A stretch of 64,000 bases of DNA from the NCBI RefSeq assembly GCF_000283155.1, contig NW_004454193.1, positions 5,543,481-5,607,480 on the forward strand. Reading direction: 5' to 3'. The stretch comes from Ceratotherium simum simum. Lineage: Eukaryota; Chordata; Mammalia; Perissodactyla; Rhinocerotidae. Below the pieces are notes generated by a model, which worked only from the letters and a program-made list of their open reading frames with translations, was not told the DNA's origin and did no database searches. Positions 21,186-32,015 of the stretch are shown here, piece by piece. Position numbers and translations under genes: made by a program. Within the stretch, counting starts at the first letter, position 1. The number at the start of each line of letters is the position of its first letter.

Positions 21186-21864
21186 GTGCAGGGAAGATGG
21201 GTAAATGGTCAAGGTTGGATGGCTACTGTGGGGAAGGGTGGAATTCTACAAAGCCTAGGGTTTTTCCCCTTTCCACCAAAATGCACAAGACGTTGTCGTG
21301 GACCCTCTGGCCTCTATCCCCTTCACCAATTGTGTTGTGTACTGGGATTAGAGGGCATTTCTGCCCAGTGTCTGAAGCCATGACCTTCAGCTGAACACCA
21401 TTGATGTGGAGGGCTCATGGTTGGACAGAGTGGTGTGCAGCCCTTGGCTTAATGAGAATAGCCAAGGTTGGGGAGTCCTGGCCACGTAGGGAGAGTTTTC
21501 CTGGATCCATATTCCTGTCTGGTCAGTATGTGGGCACTGCACTGGCAGAGCTCTTTGTGGGGAGGCCATTTGAGTGCCACCTGCAGATAGGAATGGAAAG
21601 ATGGTCACTCTGTTGCTTATGACCCTTCACCAACTCTTTAACGTGGTGTTGAAAGCCTTCCTGATTGGAAATCCCACCTCCACTCTTCGCTGCATTGCTC
21701 TCGCTAAGTACTGTGATCCCGCAGGGAGGAGGCCTGGAGTTAGTCTCTGCAGGCGCCCCCCTGTGCTCTGTCTACTGTGCGTGCTGGTGACAGAGGTTTG
21801 CTGCTGCTAATGCCGCTGACCACACTCTCCCTCCAGCCTGGCTGACCTTCTGGCAGTAGGAATG
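21186..21864. other. unique non-coding DNA
   Basis: No repeat, exon or RNA gene recognised; short overlapping chance frames on both strands. Confidence 0.4.
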
Positions 21865-22085
21865 CTCTGCGGTCAGACTGGGTTGGTATCTGGCTTTGCA
21901 GTTTATAAACTAGGTGTCCTAGGGAAAGCTTTGTGACTTCTCTGTGCCTCGATTTGCTTGTCTGTAAAATGGAGCTATCAACAGTTCCTAACTCCTAGGT
22001 CGTGAGGAGGGTTAAATGACACAGTACATTGGTGCTCGGCCAGAATAGGTGTTTGAAAAATATAAACATTACTATATCATCACTA
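21865..22085 (+). mobile_element. MIR SINE, sense
   Basis: 'gcggtcagactgggttgg', 'gcctcgatttgcttgtctgt' leading into 'aaaatggagcta', then 'gtgaggagggttaaatgac' and 'ataggtgtttgaaaaatata'. Nearly full length. Confidence 0.8.
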
Positions 22086-23335
22086 TTGTTAATAAATATT
22101 TCTGTCTCCTTTATCTCACTCTCTCCCCATAATGAAGTGCCATTTCCTCTCATCTTCACTCAACCAAATCCTTCTCTAAATTGTACCTTTTTCTTACTGT
22201 GTCCCCCACTTTGTCTGCCCTTAGCAAGGCCTTCAGGGACCATGAGTGGGTACACGGAGAATGAGGGTAAGGTTCTGGGGTGTAAATGGGGCAGCGAGGG
22301 ATATGTTCCCCCAGGGACTCGAGGGAAGGATGGAGGTGTACTTTTCACTGCTGAGTGGGGAAACTGTCTTCCCCTGATTTCCACATTGCTCATACAGGGG
22401 GCTTTAGACATAGCTGTTGGGGTCAGGGATGATGATTCCCATTGCCGGCTGCTGGTGCAACTTCCTCCCTGCCGGCTGGGCTTGCATGCACTATAGCTTC
22501 TTCCTGCCTGGATGGGGCTACACTCATAGCTTCTCCACCCCAGATCTCAGTCCCACCTTCCCTGCCCTCGGAGTGGGGCAGAGGGTTACCTATATGATCT
22601 TCTAGAATTGAACTAGGAACAGCCCTTGAGCCTCTGTCTGAAAATGGGTTGCAGCTACTCTAAAGGGGCTGTCCTGCTCCATTTCCACTTTGCTGCTCAT
22701 CTGAGCCAGGACTTGACCCACATCTTCCTTCTTCAAATTCTGTGTTCTGACAACTGCATCGTCTTTTAGGAAAGAATGGTGACAGGAGTTGGCAATTTTC
22801 CTTTTTAAAATGTTCTCACTTCAAAAAAAGAGAAAAATGGTAACTTGAGGGTAGTCACCTCAATGAATGTGTGAAAATTTTTAATGGCCAGTGAAATCTA
22901 AAATTCTTGGCCCTGCTCTACCAGGTTACACAGATCTTTATCCCTAGAGGATATACTGGGGGGGATGTTAAATACGGAAACTCAGAAATCCAGGGCGAGG
23001 GGGATGCATGGGTTCCTTTGTCTACTTAAATTTGCTGGATAGGTATTTATGTTTCTGTGGCTCCCTTATTATAAAATAATAATAATAATGGGAAAGAAGA
23101 GAAAACCTTTTCCTCTATTCAAATTTTTTTTTAATGGTGGAAGAAGGTTCCAGAATAACAGATTTAAACGCCATTCAAACTGTTCTCAAGAAAAAGAATT
23201 CAGAGACACTCTGGGTCAGATAAATCTTCTCGTCTCCCTAGAAAGGCCACTCAGATGGGGCTTAAGCGTCTTTGTTCCCTCGACTCAAGTTGCGAGAGAT
23301 ACATGTCATTTCGAGAAGTATGGAACTAATTGAGG
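22086..23335. other. unique non-coding DNA
   Basis: No repeat or exon recognised. Contains a small (AAT)n patch at 23076-23090. A 155-codon plus-strand frame (22029-22496) starts inside the MIR and shows no domain, so it is treated as chance. Confidence 0.4.
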
Positions 23336-23565
23336 ACTATGTCCAGCTCTTGTAGAGGTGAACAGGGCAGATAAATAAAAACTCCATCGCACATAAATCT
23401 TTGCTCCCAACATCAAAGAAGCAGGATCCTGCTAAGTGTATTTGTATAATGCAGTAATTTATGCAAAAAGCAGCTTTGATAAATGTCCCCTAATTTATTG
23501 TCATGTATCTCAAATCAAAGTCAAACATTTACAGCCTGAGCCTGAAGGAAGCCAGGCCTCAGAGA
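23336..23565. other. candidate conserved non-coding block with TCF/LEF cluster
   Basis: Repeat-free AT-rich block with three TCF/LEF words within about 110 bases and a 'gtaatttatgcaaaaag' octamer-like word. A Wnt-responsive enhancer is a reasonable hypothesis; nothing in one sequence proves it. Confidence 0.35.
23412..23520. promoter_or_regulatory. three TCF/LEF-type sites
   Basis: ATCAAAG occurs at 23412-23418 and 23514-23520, and its complement CTTTGAT at 23474-23480. Each matches the core HMG-box site of TCF7/LEF1 factors. Confidence 0.45.
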
Positions 23566-23824
23566 GCCAGAGGGGTTTGAAGTAGGTAGAGCTGTGTTGG
23601 GCAAAAGGTTAAACGGGATCTGGTTTGAATGTTAAGAACTTTCTACAAATGATGGCAAAAGAAAGAGGAGACTAGTTTGGCTTCTAAAAACAAAGTGAGG
23701 CAGAATTTTCCCAGAGATTTTTCTTCCAAGGACAGACATGATCCATGCACTGGAATGGTCTTAAGGGAAGGGAACCGGGGGCTGCCGTATACCCTTCGCA
23801 TATAATCATAATAAGACAAAGAAA
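23566..23824. other. unique non-coding DNA
   Basis: Nothing recognised. Confidence 0.4.
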
Positions 23825-23965
23825 AAGAAGAGCCAACATTTGTGGGATCCTTACTATAAGCCAAGCACTGTGCTGAGCATTTTCATTATCTTGTCACTAC
23901 ACTATGAAGGAATATTCTGATCATTCTTGACTCATAGCTGGGGAAACTGAGGCATCCCACTGAAT
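23825..23965 (-). mobile_element. MIR SINE fragment, antisense
   Basis: 'ccttactataagccaagcac', 'tgtgctgagcattttcatta' and 'tagctggggaaactgaggca' are antisense MIR landmarks. Confidence 0.75.
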
Positions 23966-24084
23966 GTGGAGTTAGAAGACCCAAGAGGCACAGGCTCTTT
24001 TTCCTACTGGAGCTGCTCATTTCCACGTGGTCATTTGTTCCAAGGGTGGATGGGTCACTGAGTAGGGAGAATATCCCCAAGGGT

Positions 24085-24305
24085 GAAGGCTTGATCTTTA
24101 GGGAGACCTTGGTTTGAATCCCATCTCCACCACTTTCCAGCTGTGTTTCTGGGCAAATCCTTAACCTCTCTGAGCCTCAAAATACCCATCTATTGAACAG
24201 ACCAAGTAGTAGTCCCTGCTGAATGGGGTTGTCATGAGGATTAAAAGAGAGAACATCTGAGAAACACATGGCAAGTGTTCAATCAATGGATGTTGTCTTT
24301 GCTAT
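24085..24305 (+). mobile_element. MIR SINE, sense
   Basis: 'ccttggtttgaatcccatct', 'cagctgtgtttctgggcaaa', 'aacctctctgagcctcaaaa', 'ttgtcatgaggattaaaag' and 'caagtgttcaatcaatgg' mark a nearly complete MIR. Confidence 0.85.
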
Positions 24306-25105
24306 GTTATTCTCTCTTACTGGTAAGGGTTCCCTGTTCTGTCCTCAGAACGTAGAAGAGACTAGGGTCTCCCAAACCGAACTCCAGGAAGCTGCCACCA
24401 TCCCAAGATGCTGGGAAGATGAACCAGCCTTCGTAACAATGTATTTTTAATTTTCAGTCTGAAGGGCTCTACACGCCCACAATCCCTATAAAATAAACTT
24501 ACAACTCCAGTAGTAGCATAGTCGTAGACAGCAGCTGTTTAAAAGATTTTACTGCCCATCTGGTGGCTTGGTGTGGTCTGCAGGCTGGTTCCAGGAGAAA
24601 GGGCTTTGCTCTGTGATTCCACCAGCTGGTAACTGGTATTGCAAACCCAGATTCAGATCTCAGCCTTCTGGTTAATAAAACTGAGAGAGGGAATGGACTT
24701 GTAAAGGGCGAGATGTTTTCCCCATCTGAGGGTTTAGCCTCTGAGGCCTGAATCATGATGCTGGGCTGGTTTCTGTCCAAGGCGAGGCCCTTGGCAGTTG
24801 TAAATCTCATGGTTCGGGGCGTGTGTGGGTTTAGGGGGGCTGGGAGCATGTTTGCCATTGACTTGTTGGCTTTGCTCAGTTCTGGTTGCTGTGGAGGGCG
24901 TGGGGGGCGGGAGGTAGAGGGGCAAGGCTCTTCCCACCCAGCCGGTGGCTGGTAAGTTTCACCACTTGACTTTTGAAACATGCAAACGAAGAACTTCCCC
25001 TCCACTTACACTCTTATCCAGAGCAGAGGAAAGTGTCCCTCTGCTTTAGCTTGCAATCTGGGCCACAGTGGATTACTCCAGAACATACACTTTATGATAC
25101 TCTCA
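24306..25105. other. unique DNA with a 168-codon antisense open frame
   Basis: The minus-strand frame 24499-25005 is among the longest here without N or repeat. Its translation is rich in Pro, Ser and Thr with no recognisable domain, signal peptide or family. Plus-strand frames overlap it. I see no splice or promoter evidence, so it is not called as a gene. Confidence 0.3.
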
Positions 25106-25109
25106 CTTC

Positions 25110-25304
25110 GAGAGGGAAGCAGAACTGAAGGAGTCCAGTCCTTGGGTTCGAATCCTAGGAATACCACTCCTTGGTATACAACCCTTGAGTCTATTTCTGA
25201 CTACTCAGAACTCTAGTTTCCTCATCTGTAAAATGGGAGTAATAATAATACCCATCTCTTAGGGTTGTTCACACATGAGACACACAACCCAGAGGAGAGT
25301 GGAC
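25110..25304 (+). mobile_element. MIR SINE, sense
   Basis: 'ccttgggttcgaatcctagg', 'ctagtttcctcatctgtaaa' then 'atgggagtaataataatacc' and 'tcttagggttgttcacaca' are the MIR core and 3' half. Confidence 0.85.
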
Positions 25305-25328
25305 ACTTGATACATGTTCTCTTTCTTG
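25305..25328 (+). repeat. 24-bp exact duplicate, copy A
   Basis: Starts acttgatacatg and ends ctctttcttg. All 24 bases recur at 26757-26780. It sits at the junction of two MIR copies. Confidence 0.9.
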
Positions 25329-25440
25329 ACCTCAGTTTCCATATCTGTAAAAAAGAGGGGTTCACCTTCCACCTGACAACTGCTGTAAGAATTAGTCGAT
25401 TCCACGTATGCAAAGTCCCTCACTCAAACACTAGCAAACT
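25329..25440 (+). mobile_element. second MIR fragment, sense
   Basis: 'acctcagtttccatatctgt' then 'aaaaaagagggg' restarts the MIR core just after the previous copy's 3' end, with a decayed tail to about 25440. Confidence 0.6.
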
Positions 25441-26255
25441 CCCCAGTTCCCTCATCACCTCCCTGCTCAACTGTCAACTGGTGGAACTGGGCACTTAAAC
25501 ATCAAATCCAATACAAAAATCCACACCGCTTCTTCCACAGTACTGGCTGTCTGAATAAAAGTCCCATTTAAGAACCAGGGACTTGTTAAATGCAGTTGAA
25601 GAAAGGGTGGGTATAGTTTCATTAAGAGCATTGGATGGGAGTCCCTGAGCCTCTGTTGGAGGCCAGACATGCCCTATAGGTGCCTGGAGCCCTGCAAGTC
25701 CCCGAGAAGCCCCGCTGGGCACCAGCCGCCATGTTGACTGCAGAGTTCCCACGCAAGGCTTCCAAAGGGAACAGAGTGAGGACTTGCTTCTCTTTGCCCC
25801 TAATCCTGGGAGGGTCCTAACCCAGAAGAGAGAATAGGATTCTTCCAGCAAGTGCTCCAGGGCTTAAAGAATCCTTTGAAGCCACAGAGGTAAGTGGCAG
25901 TGAAAACTGGGGATGGGCTCCCTCCAAGTCAGCTTTCCATCTCAACCCACACCCAGGCTCTTACTCCTGCTTCCTCCTGACCCCACCTCCAAACACATCC
26001 CAGAAAATTGCCACCACTGGGGCCCCTGCCAGGTTCCAAGGAACATGTACTGGGTCCTGTGGGCCAGCAGGGGCAGGGTCCCTTGTCCACTCCATTTCCA
26101 GGTGCACATCACATCCTGACAGCCACTGGATGCGGATTTGGTGGACGATCCTCACGTGGGTGTCTTCACTTGCCTCTGGGCCCCGAGCAGGCCAGCCTGT
26201 TCAGGAGCGGAAGAGGATCTAGCTTTTGTTTTTGTGGAGTCTTTTTGCTTTTGGT
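25441..26255. other. unique non-coding DNA
   Basis: No repeat or exon recognised; frames at 25495-25851 and 25913-26304 overlap on both strands and look like chance. Confidence 0.4.
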
Positions 26256-26259
26256 TACA

Positions 26260-26290
<31 letters not shown>

Positions 26291-26550
26291 GTTTATTGCA
26301 GTAACATTGGTTTATAACATTGTAAAAATTTCAGGTGTACATCATTGTACTTCTATTTCTGCATGGACCACATCATGTTCACCACCAAAATACTAATTAC
26401 AACCCATCACCACACACATGCACCGAATTATCCCTTTCATCCTCCTCCCTCCCCCCTCCCCTCTGGCAACCACCAATCCAATCTCTGTCCCTATGTATCC
26501 GTCCATTGTTGTCACTATCTACTACTTAATGAAGGAAATCATACACTCTT
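26256..26550 (-). mobile_element. 5'-truncated young L1, antisense, with TSDs
   Basis: Element 26265-26541 begins with a long T-run (poly(A) of the opposite strand), then 'gtttattgcagtaacattgg' and 'caggtgtacatcattgtact', an L1 3' UTR, and ends in the last ORF2 bases. Direct repeats tacactctt flank it at 26256-26264 and 26542-26550. Confidence 0.92.
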
Positions 26551-26756
26551 AAGTTCTCTCAGCTGCTTGGAAAACTTCCTTTGTCTGGTCTTGGGCAGGG
26601 ATGTTGCTACACTTTATGGTGCTTTTGAGCAAATTAGAAAAAGATGCCGCCTCTAGGCAGGCACGTGGCTCATCAAGTGGACAGTGTCTTTGTGCAAAGA
26701 AAATGGCGCCCTTCCCTCTGGGCCGGTGCAGCCCTGCGTGGGCTCCCTGCTGGGTG

Positions 26757-26780
26757 ACTTGATACATGTTCTCTTTCTTG
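26757..26780 (+). repeat. 24-bp exact duplicate, copy B
   Basis: Identical over 24 bases to 25305-25328; flanks differ on both sides. Confidence 0.9.
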
Positions 26781-26970
26781 CACAGTCTGGGCTTCGGTCC
26801 TCACTCACCCCTCGGAAGGGCCTTTTGCAGTGAGCAATCTGCACAGCTGTACATGGCAATCCTGCTCCTGGGCCTCCCTCATTCTGTGCCAGCCCACTGG
26901 TTTCAGAGCTGTTCTGCTCTTGGTGTGGTGATTTTCTCATCTGTTGCCCTTCACAGGCTCCTCATTACGT

Positions 26971-26990
26971 GACTCTACTCGACTCTACTC
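26971..26990. repeat. 10-bp tandem pair
   Basis: gactctactc occurs twice in direct succession. Confidence 0.9.
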
Positions 26991-27454
26991 GGAAGTAAAA
27001 CCCCCAAGGGGGGCCTGAAAATGGGAAGAGTCCCACAGAGGGGATTGGGAGCAGGAATGGGACCCACTGGGAACCAGCCTCCTAGAGTGAGGAAAAAGAG
27101 CTGGCAGAGGTTAGGAAGAGAGGCCAGGCCTGACCTGTGTCTGCTGGGGCCGGCTGCATGGTGTGATCTGAGAACTCTCCAGAAGCCTTGCCCATCAGTA
27201 AAGAACCCCTCCAGCCATCTACCACGGCCTTCCAGGCAGGGCCGGCTTCCTGGGCGTGTGTCCTGTGCAGATGCCCAGAAGGGTTCCGGTTGGCTTAACA
27301 CTCTGCCTTCGCTGTCTTGAAATTCTTACTGCTTTTAAACAAGGAGCCCTGCATTTCACTTTGCACTGGACTCTACATATTAGATAGCTGGGCCTGCTCT
27401 CAGTTCTTATCGGCCTTTCGGGGGTTGTTTTCAGGTAGATGCAATTGTTTATAC

Positions 27455-27790
27455 ATGCCGTCATTCAACAAGTACTTCTCAGGCACCTACTATATATGGG
27501 AAGAAAATCAACAATGAAATGAGATAATTTCAGATGATGAGGAGGGCATGAGAGTGTGAAGCAGGGTGATGCAGTGGAGAGGGCTTACTGTGGGATTCCT
27601 TGTGATTAGGCCGTTGGGGAAGGCCTCTCTGAGAAGCGACATTTGAGCTGAGATCCGCATGATGAAATAAGAACCAGCCATGCCATGGGGTTCTAAGTAG
27701 AAGCAGCAGCAAGTGCAAAGGCCCTGAGGTGGGACAGAGGCTCTATGGGGCCTGTAGGCATAGTAATGGGTTTGGATTTTAAATACAAGA
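27455..27790 (-). mobile_element. L2 LINE, antisense
   Basis: 'gtcattcaacaagtacttct', 'ggaaggcctctctgagaagc', 'gacatttgagctgagatccg', 'cagcaagtgcaaaggccctg' and 'gtttggattttaaatacaag' follow antisense L2. Confidence 0.85.
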
Positions 27791-27794
27791 GACA

Positions 27795-28020
27795 GTGTGG
27801 GGAAGTAACAGCAGTAGCAAGAGTAGTAGGAACTACCCTTTGTTAAGTGGCTACTCTATTCCGGGCACTCCATAAACATTTACCCTTTTGATCAACCACG
27901 TAAGTAATATATTATTCCCATTTTCCAGATGAGGAAACAGGTCCAGTGGCCCAAGGTCACCCAGCCTATGAATAAGAGGGCTGTGATTAGAACTCAGATC
28001 TCTCTGCTCACCGCTCTTCG
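27795..28020 (-). mobile_element. MIR SINE, antisense
   Basis: 'ggctactctattccgggcac', 'cattttccagatgaggaaac', 'cccaaggtcacccagcctat' and 'gattagaactcagatctctc' are antisense MIR. Confidence 0.85.
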
Positions 28021-28679
28021 CTGGCAGCCTTGGTGAACGCTATGTTCTGGCTGCCTCAGGGCGGGGCTCTCCACTGGGGTGATGGCTCCCTCATGTCTCT
28101 TGTCTCTTCTTGGGCTGAGGGACCTCTGAACGCCAGCCCTGGAGACGACAGATGAAGCAATCTTTCGTCACGTTAGCTGGAGGTTGTGATGAAATCTTAT
28201 CCCACGCTCACTTAAATAAAGCCAGCTGGGAGTAGCTGTTTAGGAGACACAAACAAGAGCTCGGCCCAAGATAGCTTGGTTCAACACGGTGTCTGCTGCG
28301 CCCAGCTTCAAGTCCAGGAGAAAGCGAGAGACAGAAACATATTCATTAGTCGCAATGGATGCTCTCTCTTTAAACGCCCACCTGCCTTTAGCTCCATGGT
28401 CCAGAAGTGGCGAGTGGACTTTTATTTTTGGATGGGCTCCAAAACCTCTTGATCTATGTGCCTGCCTCAATTAAACTTTAGAACCAACGTGGGCAGGACG
28501 CGGTCCTAAACACTGCTGCAGATATAGATATACCTACATTCGAGGGCCTTCTACTCCTGTAGAGGGGGCTAGAGGGGGAGGGGTGGATCTTTCAAGACGG
28601 GATACAAGAGCCATAAGATGTATCAAAGAGGATGCACAGAGGTTTTAAGGAAGGGAAAGTTGCATCCATTTAGTGGAAT
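28021..28679. other. unique non-coding DNA
   Basis: No repeat, exon or RNA gene recognised. 'gcagatatagatatacctac' near 28519 and a G-rich patch at 28564-28584 are minor. Confidence 0.4.
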
Positions 28680-29000
28680 TTATTCATGCATGCCAAAAAA
28701 GAATTTATTGAGTACCTACTGTGTGCCAGGCATTGGGAATATAACGTTGAACAAAATGGTCAAGGATCCCTGCCCTCATGAATCTCACATTCTAGAAGGG
28801 GTGAAAGACAATAAGTAAACAGATGAGCAAACAAGATAATTCAGTAAAGGAAACAAAAAAGGAAGATGATGGAAGGTGACTGGGAAGTGTGGAGGGTAGG
28901 CAGCTTGGGATCGGGTGGTAGGGGGAGTCTCTCTGAGGGTGACCTTCAAGGTGAGACCCAAAACACCAGCAAAATAAAAAGGGAAAAGGCTTCCAAAAGG
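28680..29000 (-). mobile_element. L2 LINE, antisense
   Basis: 'tttattgagtacctactgtg' leading into 'tgccaggcattgggaatata', then 'ccctgccctcatgaatctca', 'gaaagacaataagtaaacag' and 'gagtctctctgagggtgacc' follow antisense L2. Confidence 0.85.
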
Positions 29001-29204
29001 AGGCCACAAGCACAGGCTGAGAAATCCCAAACAATAGTTTTTATTGTTTTTGGTCTGTGGCACAGTGCTTTGATGCAGGAGAATATGTTATCCTAACAAT
29101 CTCTCAGAATTAGAATGGCGCCCAAAGCAAGCCTGGTACTTGGTAGAGGTGATGTGTGGTCAACCTCATTTCTTTGGCCGCAATAACTGCAAAACACCTA
29201 TTGA
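29001..29204. other. unique non-coding DNA
   Basis: Nothing recognised. Confidence 0.4.
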
Positions 29205-29300
29205 TATCTGGGTCCTGATCTCAGTTTGGCTACGGATTCACTGTGTGACCTTGGGTAAGTCACTTAACCTCTCTGGGCTACTCTAAAAAAGGGCCAGGCA
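29205..29300 (+). mobile_element. MIR SINE fragment, sense
   Basis: 'cactgtgtgaccttgggtaa' and 'gtcacttaacctctctgggc' are the MIR core. Confidence 0.85.
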
Positions 29301-30400
29301 AAACTTAAAGGTCTGAGAACTTTAGAGGTCAATGATTTCATGATCTAATAGATCAAAACAAAACCTCCTGATGTGTCATTGGGAACACATGGATTCCCGC
29401 ACTTGGCAGAAAATTACATTACCAGATTCTGCCCCGGGATCACAGCAAAGGTTGTGAGCCGGGGTTGAGCTCTCAGCCTTGATCCCCAGCTTGGGCTGCC
29501 CAGGAGCTCTGGGGATGTGTCCCGGCCGGCACCCACATGTGTCTTGTATTAGTGTTATTTTCTTAATGGCAACAGCCCTAAAACCTGCCCATTTTACTAT
29601 TGAGTTACCCAGCTTAGTCTCAGTATCACTTACACATAAATACCGTCTCCAGCCCGTGAATCCACTGTTTTGTTTTTACTTTCTCCACCTCCCCCTTCCT
29701 TGTGCAGGTGTTTATTGCAGCCATCAAAAATAAAGTGGATCAATCAGAGGGCTGTTTTCAGAGACACGTTTTCGAACTTTTGCTTTAAGAAAGAAGCAAG
29801 ACAGAAAAACACTGGTTGTACGCCTTCAGTAATCTGGTGTCTTGTCCACGTGGGATTCATGAAGAAAAATGGGAGACTAGAAGATAGTGTTTTGGACGAG
29901 TGTGGAAAAATTGACGGAAAACAAATGAACAGGGGGAATGGCTGTCTTTGGTTAATGGCTGCATGGTCTACAGCTGCGGTTCAGAAAGATCCTTAATTTT
30001 AACTAAATTATGTCCTTGGCGAGCACACCCTTCTGCAGACGCTCAGCAATGGCCCAAGCTGCCTTCGGAGTGGAAACGACCACCTTGGACTTCTGGTTGA
30101 AAGAGAGCCTTCCCGGTCAACACCGCCTTCTCGAAATATTGTATCATAATTAAGGGTAATAAGAAAACGGATACCCCTTGAAAATCTGTGCTCTAAGTGC
30201 CTTGCCTCAGTTTCCCAAATTGCCAGTCCTAAGTGTTATTTTCAGAATCAGGCATTCTGTGGTTTCCTCGGCACCCACCCTACCTTCTCCCCCCGCCCTG
30301 CATACTTACAAACATACCGTCCCAGGTCATCTCGTTCTCTTAGCCTGTGTCTACCCAACTCTACACCAACCGGTCACTGTAAAGTCCCCCAGTTAATTTG
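29301..30400. other. unique non-coding DNA
   Basis: No named repeat. Within it 30000-30104, read on the minus strand, gives a 34-codon stretch ending in a stop that looks protein-like, but no family was recognised. A 108-codon plus-strand frame (29670-29996) is also unassigned. Confidence 0.35.
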
Positions 30401-30840
30401 TGAGTCCAGCAGATAACGCCAAACATACTGACCCATTTAAAAAAATTATGTCCACTTTTGTTGGAAAATATTCTGTATGGTCGTAACCCCCAAAATCCAA
30501 TGGAACAACCTCAGTCAATGAGGCTTTTTGTTTTTGTTTTTAAATTTACTGTCATTAATTTTTGGAATAGATATCATAGTCACATAGCTCAAAAATCCAA
30601 CAATATAAAGTTTTCAGTGAAAAGTCTTGCTCCAAACCCCTGCTCCGTGATCATCCCACCCGCGAGGTTTCCTGTATGCGAATATAAATACTATCACACG
30701 GTCTCGTGTCTTCATTTTGTTGCAGAAAGGTGCAGCTTACACACACTGTTCACCTTTCTGCCTCGTCTAGGAAGAACGGCCCTTGTCCGAAATAATATCT
30801 GTCAGGCTGCTGCTGTTGTTCCTAGGGTCAAATGAAATAG
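30401..30840 (-). mobile_element. possible old L1M fragment, antisense
   Basis: 'tttactgtcattaatttttg', 'cacatagctcaaaaatccaa' and 'caaacccctgctccgtgatc' resemble antisense L1M 3' sequence, weakly. The assignment is tentative. Confidence 0.35.
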
Positions 30841-31090
30841 TCAGTAGAAAAAGACTTTGAAAAAGATAAAGGAAGCCATGCACATTCAGGAGAAGGAGTT
30901 GGGAGATGACCCCACCCTTTGTGAATTTTTAAAATGGAATATTTATCAAAAAAAAAAAAAGAAAATTCTAGAATCATAACAATTTAAACTTAGAAGGACC
31001 CTTAGACCCAGTCAATGTTATATTAAGCAATCTCAGATAATGATTATGAAATTTGAGAGAAAACCAATGAGTAGTTAAGGATAAAATGTT
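30841..31090. other. unique non-coding DNA with a short poly(A)
   Basis: An A13 run lies near 30949-30961. No parent element was recognised. Confidence 0.4.
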
Positions 31091-31190
31091 TTTCCTTTTT
31101 ATTTTTTTTTTGAGAGGAGGCTAGAGGGAGACAGGGGTGGGAAAGACAGACAGAAGGAGAATGAGAAAGAGAGAGATCCTGGCTTTGCTC
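31091..31190 (+). repeat. T-run followed by GA-rich low-complexity tract
   Basis: A run of T (near 31101-31111) is followed by about 75 bases of mostly purine sequence (gagagg, agacag, gaaagagagagag). Confidence 0.8.
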
Positions 31191-31789
31191 ACACGGAGAG
31201 GCTCGTTTGGTGAAGTTGAACAGCTGTTTGATCTCTTTGATCACTGTAGAGAAATAACTATAGTTTCTATCAGAGGCTGAAGAGCGAAGCCATGGCATAT
31301 ACCATCCTGTCACACACAGTTGCAGTCCTTGAGACGAAACCCATACGTCTACCCACAACTGTGGACAAAGTGGCACGGATATAGCTTGTGGATGTAAGAT
31401 GCTTGACTACTCAGTGTGTACACGTGCATGTATATGCTCCCCTAGACCTTTAGCTGCATATAAACTCACAGGTCTGGACACTCAGCCCCAAACATCAGAA
31501 CCCGTAGATGTGTCTGACCAGGGTACCAATCGCCCTGAGTGAGAACCCCGAACATCTTCATGCTAGCTCAGAAAAGATGCTCCTACTCTCTTAGTATATG
31601 TGGCACCCCAATTTACAGCCTCCCTCTGCTTAAGAGACTTGCCATTTATGATGTTACTAGTTAAATAATTAGCCAACTATGGAGTAGAATATTAGGGTGA
31701 ATTACTAACCAACTCTTTACAGACAACCTCTCCTCCCGAAGACTCTGCCTGTCATTCATTTAAGAGCCACAAGCCCTGGGAAGATGGAA
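31191..31789. other. unique non-coding DNA
   Basis: No repeat or exon recognised. The 110-codon minus-strand frame at 31044-31376 runs through the GA-rich tract and is not credible. Confidence 0.4.
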
Positions 31790-32015
31790 CTAATGATCGT
31801 GCAGTTCCAAAATAAAAGAGTATTTCTAATAAGGAAATAGAGGAGAGTGGGCCAAATTCTTTATCCGATGAACACAACAGTGAGGCAATTAAAATAAATG
31901 TGATTTTCCAGATCAAGAAAGCTTGGGCCTGTTAATTACTCCACAGCACCTCACCTGTCTCCTGTGTTTCCTTGCAGCTGTTTTTGTTATGTGGGGCAGT
32001 TTGACATCCCTGGGG
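31790..32015. other. candidate conserved non-coding block
   Basis: Repeat-free, with 'gaggcaattaaaataaatg' and 'gcctgttaattactccacag'. A splice-acceptor-like 'ctcctgtgtttccttgcag' ends near 31977, but the bases after it have early stops in the frames checked and no donor, so no exon is called. Confidence 0.3.

Larger units (their letters stand above)
26551..27454. other. unique non-coding DNA
   Basis: No repeat family recognised. Holds copy B of the 24-bp duplicate (26757-26780) and a 10-bp tandem pair at 26971-26990. Overlapping open frames look like chance. Confidence 0.4.

Noticed and set aside
22029..22496. 155-codon plus-strand open frame
   Set aside because: Begins inside a MIR SINE and reads into unique DNA without any domain.
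24499..25005. 168-codon minus-strand open frame
   Set aside because: No recognised domain, overlapping frames on the other strand, and no promoter or splice context. Kept only as a note in the unique block.
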